DNA of 12,264 nt from the NCBI GenBank assembly GCA_030150085.1, contig JASLGJ010000254.1, positions 1-12,264 on the forward strand. The letters are read 5' to 3'. The notes under the pieces are model-generated. The model was not told where the DNA came from, made no database searches, and saw only the letters and a list, made by a program, of their open reading frames with translations. Position numbers and translations under genes: made by a program. Shown piece by piece: positions 1-6,603 of this stretch (its first letter is position 1; each line of letters opens with the position of its first letter). The stretch comes from Candidatus Elarobacter sp. Its GTDB lineage: Bacteria; Vulcanimicrobiota; Vulcanimicrobiia; Vulcanimicrobiales; Vulcanimicrobiaceae.

Positions 1-955
1 GCAGGCCGACGGCACGCGCTACACCGCGGGCGACGACAACCTCACACCGGACTTCGGCATCAAGATCGACGTGCCGGGTCCCGGCCCCAGCGCACGGCAG
101 CGCCGACCGCGCCAGTTCAGCGGTCCGTTCGATCCGCTCGCCCCACCCGACGTCGTAGGCTCGCAGTTGCTCCAGTACGCCAACGAGAAGAAGTTCGGCT
201 GCTGGTCCTACCTGATCGACGACAACGAAGCACACGACCGTACCAGCCCGACCGCGCGCGGAACGCTGCAAATCTACGCCTACTGCACCAACTTCTGGGC
301 CGCCCCCGGCGTCCAGCTCCAGCAGGACGGCACCAACTTCAACACCGGCGAGCAGCGCCGCCGCCTGCCGCTCACCCTGCTGCCGTGCAGCCGGCAGATC
401 GGCCTCTACGGCAGCTACCACGTCTGCGCGACCGCGCCGTACGGCATCCAGCCCGTCACCGGCCACGCCGAGCGCGTCGACATCCGCTACCGGCTGGACT
501 TCGGCGCGCTCTTCGGCATCGAGCTCGCCACCTACCACACCGGACACTACGAGGTCAACGACCGCGGAGCGTTCTACCCGAAGATCGCGATCCAACCCCA
601 GTGGGCGCTGCCGTCCGTGTTCGAGCGAGGCGGCGGCTACGTGCCCTTCCCGGACGGGCCGTTCCGATATTGCCCGCAGGGTTCCCCCAGCCCGTGCGTT
701 AGCGACTCGAAGCGGAAGCGCTTTCGGCAGCTTCTTGAAACTGCGGGTGTTCTAGCTCCGCAAGCGGGCTTCCAGGCTCACCATATCAAACCGGTCGTTT
801 GGTGCGGGCAGAACGATCCTGAGAATGGCGTCTTCCTACCCAGCGCGCTCGCTGACGGTGATTATGACAAAAAGCTCCACGGGAAGTTGACGCGGTGGTG
901 GGACCCGAGGAACTTTGCGCCAAACGTTCCAGAGGAGCATTGCACTGATGGATGA
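1..955 (+). CDS. Polymorphic toxin, C-terminal part, AHH/HNH nuclease tip (5' truncated by window)
   Basis: The frame is open from base 2 with no stop. The GTG at 71 is not needed as a start, because the residues before it (QADGTRYTAGDDNLTPDFG) read as ordinary protein, so the gene begins outside the window. The visible 317 residues form two parts. Residues about 1-230 are Cys- and Tyr-containing sequence of no family I recognise, with no Rhs/YD repeats. Residues from about 235 carry an HNH/ENDO VII-type nuclease: AHHIKP (776-793), then DPENGVFLP with its Asn at 824-826, then LHGKLT with a His at 878-880. This spacing fits the AHH family, whose members are metal-dependent DNases at the C-terminal tips of secreted toxins. 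The overlapping SUKH gene downstream supports the toxin role. Codons become less GC-rich from about 700, where the tip starts. The delivery system lies off-window and is unknown. A non-toxin HNH protein is possible but less likely. Confidence 0.72.
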   Translation, partial: QADGTRYTAGDDNLTPDFGIKIDVPGPGPSARQRRPRQFSGPFDPLAPPDVVGSQLLQYANEKKFGCWSYLIDDNEAHDRTSPTARGTLQIYAYCTNFWAAPGVQLQQDGTNFNTGEQRRRLPLTLLPCSRQIGLYGSYHVCATAPYGIQPVTGHAERVDIRYRLDFGALFGIELATYHTGHYEVNDRGAFYPKIAIQPQWALPSVFERGGGYVPFPDGPFRYCPQGSPSPCVSDSKRKRFRQLLETAGVLAPQAGFQAHHIKPVVWCGQNDPENGVFLPSALADGDYDKKLHGKLTRWWDPRNFAPNVPEEHCTDG

Positions 956-1544
956 AGCGTACCTGATCGCCTGCCTCGATGCGCTGCGCGAGGATGTCGA
1001 TTCTCGAGGTGCCGCAATCGTGGTAGCGGAAAACGCTCCTGCTCCCGCTTCAGCCATTTCAGAGTGTTCGACGAGACTTGGCGTCGCGTTACCAAGCGAG
1101 CTCGTATCCTTTCTGCGCAGGCATGACGGATTGTCGATCTCGTACTATGAGGACGCCTCGGTACTGAAGGCGATGCCGGACGCATGGTCCGAGCGATTTG
1201 AAATACAGGGGACGACCGGAATAACGCTTCTTACGCTCGCGTTGCGAGAATTCTTCAGCGACGTGGCGGCGGAATCGCCGGAACTCTCGAAAGCCTGCGC
1301 TCGTGTCGACGGCATGGTCGTTCTGGCGAGCGACTCTGATTTCATTACCTATGTCCGAATCGACGATCGACCGCTCTCGCCAGGTACGTGCCCGGTGAGG
1401 GCATTCGACCAGCAGCGATACAGTGACTGGCTGACGGCACCAGAACCGCCTAGCATAGCATCATCCATTGCCGATCATGTGCGTATGTCCATCAAAACCA
1501 TGATCGCCACGAAAGAGACCTTCATGTACTGGCCGAGCAAATAG
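948..1544 (+). CDS. SUKH (SMI1/KNR4) family immunity protein
   Basis: This 198-residue protein has the SUKH signature near its N-terminus: an ISEC-x-x-RLG helix at about 37-45, then VALPSELVSFLRRHDGL at 46-62, matching the family pattern of an acidic helix, 'LP', 'FL' and an 'N/D-G' turn. SUKH proteins are cytosolic and neutralise secreted nuclease toxins by binding them, and their genes usually follow the toxin gene directly. Here the ATG at 948 overlaps the toxin stop (953-955) by 8 bp, so translation is probably coupled. AGAGGAG at 931-937 is a strong ribosome site 10 bases upstream, which is why I prefer 948 over an in-frame start at 915. Codon use is less GC-biased than in flanking genes and matches the toxin tip, which suggests the two moved together. 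The exact toxin partner is inferred from position only. Confidence 0.78.
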   Translation: MDEAYLIACLDALREDVDSRGAAIVVAENAPAPASAISECSTRLGVALPSELVSFLRRHDGLSISYYEDASVLKAMPDAWSERFEIQGTTGITLLTLALREFFSDVAAESPELSKACARVDGMVVLASDSDFITYVRIDDRPLSPGTCPVRAFDQQRYSDWLTAPEPPSIASSIADHVRMSIKTMIATKETFMYWPSK

Positions 1545-1546
1545 TG

Positions 1547-1771
1547 ATGCCGCCCGACTGCTCCCTCGATGGCGCTTCGATGGACCACAGTTCTTATGCG
1601 CTCGCTCTGTCGCCGAGCACCAGGAAGAGCTACAGCCAATCCCAATTCCGGTTCGTCTCACCCGAGCTGCGCGCCGCCGCGCTGGCCCACGACGAGCACA
1701 CCGCCGATGCGATCGCGCTGAGCTTCCCGCACGTCCCCGTCGCCGCGGCCGACACCGCCTTCACGGCCTGA
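1547..1771 (+). CDS. Small open frame, possibly an orphaned C-terminal tail
   Basis: This frame of up to 74 residues starts three bases after the immunity stop and ends 5 bases before the next gene. Its first third, to about 1650, has mixed codons and no convincing ribosome site. The last ~40 codons (SPELRAAALAHDEHTADAIA and on to DTAFTA) use almost only G/C third positions in this one frame, like the host genes around it. That suggests real coding ancestry for the 3' part only. I recognise no family. It may be a genuine small gene, or the displaced 3' end of the gene that stood here before the toxin-immunity cassette arrived. Confidence 0.3.
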   Translation: MPPDCSLDGASMDHSSYALALSPSTRKSYSQSQFRFVSPELRAAALAHDEHTADAIALSFPHVPVAAADTAFTA

Positions 1772-1776
1772 GCACC

Positions 1777-2898
1777 GTGCTCGTAACCGCCTGGGAACCG
1801 AATGCCGACGCGCGGCTCGAGCGCCTCGCGCTGGCCCTCGAGCCGCCGCTCGACGACGACCTGCGCGGGGTCAACATCCGCGCCGCGGTCGCGATCCTGG
1901 CCGACGGCAAGCCGCGCGGCGCCGACGAACTGCTCGCCGCCGCGCAAGCAGCGCACCTGCTAGCCGCGACCGTCACCCGCAAGCACCTCTACATCGCGCT
2001 CACCCAGTACATCGCGCGCACGCTGGGCGTCGGCCGCGTCCCGCTGATCGTGCAGGACCCCGACCGCCGCTTCCGCGCCAACCACCCCGCCGACGACTGG
2101 CCCGATCCGGCCCAGCCGCCGGCCGCGCGCCCGCCCCTCCCCGCCGCGCCGGCGCTCACCGAACGCCTGCGCGCGACGAGCACCGGCGCCGATCCCGAAG
2201 CGTTCGAGCGCGCCGTCTGCGACGCGTTCGCCGCCCTGGGCTTCGTGGCGCGCCACATCGGCGGTCACGACGCGCCCGACGGCACGCTCGACGCGCCGCT
2301 CGGCCCGCTGGGCTACCGCGTGATGCTCGAGTGCAAGACCGCGCGCGGCGGCAAGGTCACCGATCCCGACGCCGCCGAGGCCGCCAAGTGGCGCGCCGAC
2401 TACCAGGCCGACCACGCGATCCTGATCGGCCCCGGCTACGGCGCCGACAGCCAACTGCAGGCCGAGCTGGCCGTGCACCAGGTCAGCGCCTGGACCGTCG
2501 ACGATCTCGCCGCGCTGCTCGCCGCCGCCGCGAACCCGGCCGAGATTCGCCCGCTGCTCGCGCCCGGCTTCGCCGCCGAGCGCGTCGCCGCCGCCGCGTG
2601 GGAGCGCGCGCACGGCCGCGCCAAGCGGGTCGCCGTGATCGCCGAGACGCTCGTCGCCGCCGGCTGGGACAGCCAAGTCGCGGCCGCCGGCGACCGCGCG
2701 AACGCGCCCCACCTTACCGAGGACGCCGCGATGCTGCTGGTCGACGCGCGCCTGCGCGCGGCCGGCGCCCACGCCCAGTGCGCCCGCGCCGACGTGCGCG
2801 CCGCCTTCGCCTACCTCACCTCGCCGCTGGTCGCCCGCGCGCTCCCGCTCGACGGCGACCCCGGCGCGCTGGTCATCACCGCCGCCCCGCCGGCCTGA
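1777..2898 (+). CDS. PD-(D/E)XK restriction-endonuclease-like protein with N-terminal winged-helix-like region
   Basis: The 373 residues divide into three parts. Residues about 34-108 look like a winged-helix/HARE-HTH module (AVAILADGKPRGADELL, later ALTQYIARTLG and DPDRRFRANHPADDW), the sort found in front of restriction-type nucleases. After a Pro/Ala linker (110-126), residues about 138-250 carry the nuclease signature: FERAV with Glu143, PDG with Asp168, and LECK with Glu185 and Lys187, followed by a strand-helix pattern (HAILIGPGYG, then QVSAWTVDDLAALL) typical of Mrr-like folds. The last 120 Ala-rich residues are unassigned. It probably cuts DNA, perhaps modified or foreign DNA like Mrr-type type IV enzymes, but no methyltransferase gene is adjacent. 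The GTG start at 1777 lies 5 bases after the preceding stop and lacks a clear ribosome site, so coupling is likely. GC is very high, so it is native in composition. Confidence 0.62.
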   Translation: MLVTAWEPNADARLERLALALEPPLDDDLRGVNIRAAVAILADGKPRGADELLAAAQAAHLLAATVTRKHLYIALTQYIARTLGVGRVPLIVQDPDRRFRANHPADDWPDPAQPPAARPPLPAAPALTERLRATSTGADPEAFERAVCDAFAALGFVARHIGGHDAPDGTLDAPLGPLGYRVMLECKTARGGKVTDPDAAEAAKWRADYQADHAILIGPGYGADSQLQAELAVHQVSAWTVDDLAALLAAAANPAEIRPLLAPGFAAERVAAAAWERAHGRAKRVAVIAETLVAAGWDSQVAAAGDRANAPHLTEDAAMLLVDARLRAAGAHAQCARADVRAAFAYLTSPLVARALPLDGDPGALVITAAPPA

Positions 2899-2953
2899 CC
2901 GGCGGCGAAAGCGATGCGCACGCGGGCGAAGTCTCGGCCGGCCCGGATCACCG

Positions 2954-2973
2954 GGCGCCGTCACGACGGCGCC
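2954..2973. terminator. Perfect hairpin between convergent genes
   Basis: GGCGCCGTC (2954-2962) is followed after two bases by its exact reverse complement GACGGCGCC (2965-2973). In practice the loop would be four bases with an 8-bp stem. It sits where the nuclease gene (stop at 2898, plus strand) and the acetyltransferase gene (stop at 2961-2963, minus strand) converge. A bidirectional transcription stop is therefore likely. There is no T-tract on either side, so this is not a classical intrinsic terminator. Confidence 0.4.
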
Positions 2974-3509
2974 GGCTCGTCGCGGGAGGATACCCGCCGT
3001 TGGAAGAGCGTGGTCGTACTGTTCCAATAGTGCGCCGGCAGTGACGGTTCTTGACCGGTGTGGCGATTGCCGAGGTTCGTGAACCCGATACGCTCGTAGT
3101 ACGACTTCAGCCCGTCGTTGTCGGCCCAACAATCGAGACGGAGATACGCTTTCCCGCGCGCCAGCGCCAACGCATCGACATGCTCCACGATCAACCGGCC
3201 GAGGTCGGCACCTTTGAGATCGCGGGCCACCGCCAGGCGATGGATGTAGAGAGCCGGCGCGCGATCGTTCCAGATCAACGGGTCTTCTTCCATCACGGTG
3301 ACGGTGCCGAGGACGCGAATGATGTCGGCGAGCACGAAAAGCCGAGCGCCGTTCAGATCGTCCACGACCCGATCGAGTTCGAACACGGGCCATCGAGCGA
3401 CATGCATTCTGGCGTGCCAATCCCGCGCGTCTTCGAACAGGCGCATGATCTGCTCGATATCGGTCGTTCGCGCCACGCGGAAGACGTACTGCGTCCTGTT
3501 GCCCGGCAT
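2961..3509 (-). CDS. GNAT family N-acetyltransferase
   Basis: The 182-residue protein has the GNAT fold markers. Motif A is at about 88-107 (YIHRLAVARDLKGADLGRLI, where the GxxxG loop binds the acetyl-CoA pyrophosphate). Motif B is at about 127-144 (CWADNDGLKSYYERIGF), with the usual Asn and Tyr for catalysis and cofactor contact. It would transfer an acetyl group from acetyl-CoA to an amine, on a substrate I cannot name. The ATG at 3509 is chosen over a GTG four codons earlier because GAGGTG (complement of 3519-3524) lies 9 bases upstream of it. The stop codon falls inside the hairpin shared with the convergent nuclease gene. Codon use is more relaxed than in the nuclease gene. It is divergent from the MFS gene at 3893. 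Confidence 0.8.
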   Translation of the reverse strand: MPGNRTQYVFRVARTTDIEQIMRLFEDARDWHARMHVARWPVFELDRVVDDLNGARLFVLADIIRVLGTVTVMEEDPLIWNDRAPALYIHRLAVARDLKGADLGRLIVEHVDALALARGKAYLRLDCWADNDGLKSYYERIGFTNLGNRHTGQEPSLPAHYWNSTTTLFQRRVSSRDEPAPS

Positions 3510-3892
3510 GGCTGAAATCACCTCGAGCTATCGAGCGTTCGCGCGCGTGCGCGAAGCGGCCGACGAAGGCGTCCCCGAACGGATCGTTCGCGGCCCTCTG
3601 CGCCTGCGAGAGCGGCTATCGTAGAATGCTCTGGTGCTACCCGGTCATGCATTGGCCCATTCTCCCGAAACTGGAATTTCACTCGACCGGTCGTCGGCGG
3701 CGTCTTTGCGATCGATCGCCGGTGGCGCTCGAGGGAAAGGTTGGATGAGTGCGCGGCGTGAGAGCCGCCGCCCTCCGATCGTCCCCCGACGACGAACGGC
3801 GGCGGCGATGCGCTCGAAGGGACTCGGCGCGGTCAGCGACAATCATCCTCGACGGTTCTCAGTCGTCGTGACCGGCTGCACGAGGCGGTTCC
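3510..3892. promoter_or_regulatory. Divergent intergenic region between GNAT and MFS genes
   Basis: These 383 bases separate two divergent genes and should hold both promoters. I see no convincing coding frame and no -35/-10 pair I would defend; TAGAAT at 3622-3627 resembles a -10 box but has no matching -35. The notable element is a 12-bp palindrome at 3708-3719. The ribosome site for the MFS gene (GAGG, 3882-3885) lies 7 bases before its ATG. Confidence 0.45.
3708..3719. promoter_or_regulatory. Perfect 12-bp palindrome GCGATCGATCGC, possible operator
   Basis: It lies about 174 bases upstream of the MFS start. Its GATCGATC core is repeated in a second perfect palindrome, GAATCGATCGATTC (3904-3917), just inside the MFS gene. 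A shared core at two sites flanking the promoter region is what a dimeric repressor with looping would use. Chance is a real alternative, because such motifs are easy to form in GC-rich DNA. No regulator gene is adjacent. Confidence 0.2.
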
Positions 3893-5149
3893 ATGAGTCA
3901 ATCGAATCGATCGATTCCCATATCCGAGAATGCGGCCAACGAGACTGCGCCGGCGCCGCAGAGCGACGAGACCCCGGTCCGCCTGGTGTGGCTGATGTCC
4001 GCGGCGCAAATCGTGTCGTGGGGAGCGCTCTACTACTCCTTCGCCGTCATTTCCGAAGCGATGGAAAAAGATATCGGCGTGAGCAAGGTCACGCTCAACG
4101 GCGCCTGGAGCGTCGCTCTTCTCCTGACGGGGCTTTGCGGGTTACCGGTAGGGCTCGTTCTCGATCGCATCGGCGGGCGAGCGGTCATGACGGCCGGGAG
4201 TCTCTTGGCCGTCGCTTCACTCGTCGTTTGGTCGACCGCCGCCGACGCTCGTACGACGTACATCGCCTTCATCGGGCTCGGCGTGGCCATGTCGGCTTCA
4301 CTCTATGAAGCCGGTTTCGCCGTGCTCGCCCAGCGTTTCCCGAAAACCTTTCCGGATCAAATGCTCCGAATGAGCCTCGTTGCCGGGCTGACCCCGACGT
4401 TCTCCATCCCGCTCACGACCTTTTTCGTCGGCCACTACGGCTGGCGCCATGCGGTTCTCGCTCTCTCTTTTGCGGTGCTGCTGATCAGCCTTCCCATTCA
4501 TTTCGTGTTCCTCAGGCATGGCGCGCAAATGACGCGCGACAGGTACCGGTCCAACGCTCTGGCCAGCAACCGGGCGCTGCACCGCGCCCTGCGGCATCCG
4601 ACCTTCTGGCTTCTCCTGATTTCGTTCACGTTCTATTCCGTACTCGTCTCCAGCATTCTCTTTCACATCATCCCTCTGCTGCGCGAGAAGGGAGTCCCCG
4701 ACCGCACGATCACGATGGCCTATATGTCGATCGGTCCGGCGCAGGCGGCCGGCCGGATACTGCTGATGTCACTCCAGCGCTTCATCGAAATGACGGCAGC
4801 GGGTGTCGCAACGTTCCTGGCATTGCCCGCGGCGCTGGCCGCGCTCATGGTCTTCCCCGCGAACGGACTCGTCGTCTTTTTCGTGATGATCACCTACGGT
4901 TTCGGAAACGGCCTCTATACGATCGTACGCGGAACCGCCGTACCGGAACTGTTGGGCGCCGAAGGCTACGGGGCCATCAACGGAGCCCATACCTTCGTGA
5001 TCCGGATCGGGGGAGCGCTCGCGCCTTACGGGGTCGCTCTCGCCTGGAGCGCCTTCGGCAGCTACGATCCGGTCATCCCGGGCCTCCTCGTCCTGTCACT
5101 TCTCGCGACGATCGCTTATGCTGCCGGCGTGTACGTCGCCAAACGCTGA
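3893..5149 (+). CDS. MFS transporter, 12 transmembrane helices
   Basis: The 418-residue protein has a polar N-terminal tail of about 30 residues and then regular hydrophobic segments fitting 12 helices. The MFS motif A loop between helices 2 and 3 is clear: GLVLDRIGGRAVM at about 87-99, with the Asp-Arg-x-Gly-x-Arg core. A central polar loop follows HFVFLRHGAQ. It moves a small molecule across the inner membrane by proton coupling or facilitated exchange; the substrate cannot be read from sequence. Overall it resembles the monocarboxylate/oxalate-type MFS proteins more than drug exporters, but this is only an impression. The ATG at 3893 has GAGG 7 bases upstream. The gene converges with a C45 enzyme gene only 14 bp away, so the two are not an operon, though they may share a function. 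Third-position GC is lower than in flanking genes. Confidence 0.85.
   Translation: MSQSNRSIPISENAANETAPAPQSDETPVRLVWLMSAAQIVSWGALYYSFAVISEAMEKDIGVSKVTLNGAWSVALLLTGLCGLPVGLVLDRIGGRAVMTAGSLLAVASLVVWSTAADARTTYIAFIGLGVAMSASLYEAGFAVLAQRFPKTFPDQMLRMSLVAGLTPTFSIPLTTFFVGHYGWRHAVLALSFAVLLISLPIHFVFLRHGAQMTRDRYRSNALASNRALHRALRHPTFWLLLISFTFYSVLVSSILFHIIPLLREKGVPDRTITMAYMSIGPAQAAGRILLMSLQRFIEMTAAGVATFLALPAALAALMVFPANGLVVFFVMITYGFGNGLYTIVRGTAVPELLGAEGYGAINGAHTFVIRIGGALAPYGVALAWSAFGSYDPVIPGLLVLSLLATIAYAAGVYVAKR
3904..3917. promoter_or_regulatory. Perfect 14-bp palindrome GAATCGATCGATTC in the MFS 5' coding end
   Basis: The dyad begins 11 bases after the A of the MFS start codon and shares its GATCGATC core with the palindrome at 3708-3719. 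A binding site here could block early elongation or take part in looping. It falls on coding sequence for NRSIP, so codon choice alone might also produce it. Confidence 0.2.
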
Positions 5150-5163
5150 GCGGTTGCGGCGCC

Positions 5164-6264
5164 TCATGCGGCAAGGTCGAATTGCTGGAGGGCGGAGCTG
5201 CACGGCGGGCCGTCCGTCGCGAACAGCCGGAGGTTCTCCAAGTCGACGATCACGGCCGATAGCGTGCTGGCTTGGCGGCCCGACGCATTGTCCCGGTCCG
5301 GATGAAGGCAGATCGACGACGGATAGGAGAAATGGTCCTTCAGCCCTTCGATGACGTGGTCGATCTCGACATGGCCTAGGCGAGGCCGTAAATGACGATC
5401 GAGGCGTCGAGCCCTGAACAGCGTGTCGGGCAGGAAGCGCTCCCATTCGGATGCCGCCGGGCCACCGGGTTCGAAATGGTTGGCGTGCGTGATCATGCCT
5501 CCCTCGGGATAGAGATAGCGCTTCGTCGACGGCGCAGCTTCGATATCGACGATCTCGCCCTCGGCGTGCCCGATGAGATAGTTGATCGACGTATATCGGT
5601 CCTTTTGCACGATCGCGCGAAGGGCGGCATCGAACGTTCGCGCCTCCAGGATCGACCGGCACCGCAATCGGAACGGGGTCGTCATCGGTCCGCGTCCGTC
5701 AGCCCCGGTCAGGAGGCTGTTGTAGACGAACCCGATTCCGGCGCCGTTCAACCCGGTCGACGGTCCAACGCTTCCCGCCTCGTACACGGCTAACGAAGCA
5801 GGTTTGTTCGAATCGGAAACGCTGCCGACGAACAAGCTTCCGAGCATGGATGCCAAACCGTCGATCGTCTGAGCGAGGATCGTCCCCCGGTGCTCCGTCG
5901 CGGTTGGAACGACGCCGACGGCCGTGCATCCATCGGGCGTCGGGTTGGACAGGTGCATCGCTTGCTTGGCGAGGAGCCGGAATCCGATCTCGTGCCGCAC
6001 GTTCAGCATCACGATCTGGTCGAGCGGCAGGTTCGAGCCCTCGGCTATGCCGCGGAGTTCCTCCCCCAGCTTCGGTGACAGCTTCTCGATGAAGCCGAAC
6101 CATGCAATCGACTCTGCTCGAAGGACCTCGCGGTCCGCGCCCCGCGCTCCGAAATACCCCCAAAAAACCTCCACGTTCGAGCCGATTTCCTCGCGCATCG
6201 TCTCACCATGTTGCCGCCCTCGAGCGAGAGGCGACTCCTCAAGCCTGACGAACTTCAAAGCCAT
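5164..6264 (-). CDS. C45 family acyltransferase/peptidase (isopenicillin-N acyltransferase-like)
   Basis: The 366 residues follow the C45 (acyl-CoA:6-aminopenicillanate acyltransferase-like) Ntn-hydrolase layout. ARGRQHGETMREEI (14-27) and MLNVRHEIG (86-94) form the usual prodomain. DGCT with Cys113 is the expected self-cleavage site, freeing Cys113 as N-terminal nucleophile. QTID (132-135) stands where the family's QNWDW lies. GLNGAGIGFVYNSLL and, later, MITHANHF match the GxNxxGL and HxNHF blocks. Family members cleave or form amide bonds in beta-lactams, peptides, N-acyl amino acids or lipids. No signal peptide is seen, so it should be cytosolic. AGGGG lies just upstream of the ATG at 6264. 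It converges with the MFS gene, whose product might supply or export its substrate. Codon use is relaxed, as in MFS and GNAT. Confidence 0.82.
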   Translation of the reverse strand: MALKFVRLEESPLARGRQHGETMREEIGSNVEVFWGYFGARGADREVLRAESIAWFGFIEKLSPKLGEELRGIAEGSNLPLDQIVMLNVRHEIGFRLLAKQAMHLSNPTPDGCTAVGVVPTATEHRGTILAQTIDGLASMLGSLFVGSVSDSNKPASLAVYEAGSVGPSTGLNGAGIGFVYNSLLTGADGRGPMTTPFRLRCRSILEARTFDAALRAIVQKDRYTSINYLIGHAEGEIVDIEAAPSTKRYLYPEGGMITHANHFEPGGPAASEWERFLPDTLFRARRLDRHLRPRLGHVEIDHVIEGLKDHFSYPSSICLHPDRDNASGRQASTLSAVIVDLENLRLFATDGPPCSSALQQFDLAA

Positions 6265-6603
6265 CTTGAACCCCTGGGTTTATGCCGGCCGCCGTGCCGG
6301 CCGCGGCTATTCGAGAACGTGCAGAAATCGTATGCGCGACTGAGGCCACCCCGGACGTCAGGCCGCTTCGTACCGTGAGTTCGAGGTAGTCCGATGATGC
6401 ACGATGAGCTTCGCCGGCGTCAAGCCGCCCCGTGCGGTATGCGCGCGGCCGAAGCGCGTCGTCGATGCGCCGAGCTTCGATCGCGGACCGTGCATGGAAA
6501 AGCTCGGACACACGCGGGGCGAGAGCGTTCAACCCCATCTGGCAACGCTGCCGCCGCGTGCACGTCGTGCGCAACGCGCCGGCCGGCCGCTGTGCCCGCG
6601 CCG
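6265..6603. other. Intergenic stretch, no gene recognised
   Basis: These 339 bases lie between the C45 start and the stop of the next minus-strand gene and should hold the C45 promoter. Open frames cross it on both strands, but none has a codon bias or sequence I recognise. Two GCCGGC blocks (6285-6290, 6297-6302) can pair into a short stem in the C45 leader. No T-rich terminator is seen. Confidence 0.5.

Noticed and set aside
71..73. GTG as start of the first gene
   Set aside because: The frame is open to the window edge with plausible protein sequence before it and no ribosome site, so the gene is better read as truncated.
1960..3420. Minus-strand open frame of 486 codons
   Set aside because: It lies opposite the nuclease gene and over the acetyltransferase in another frame, and has only low-complexity Gly/Arg/Ala sequence.
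3622..3627. TAGAAT as a -10 promoter box
   Set aside because: There is no acceptable -35 hexamer at 16-18 bases upstream, and the site is far from either start.
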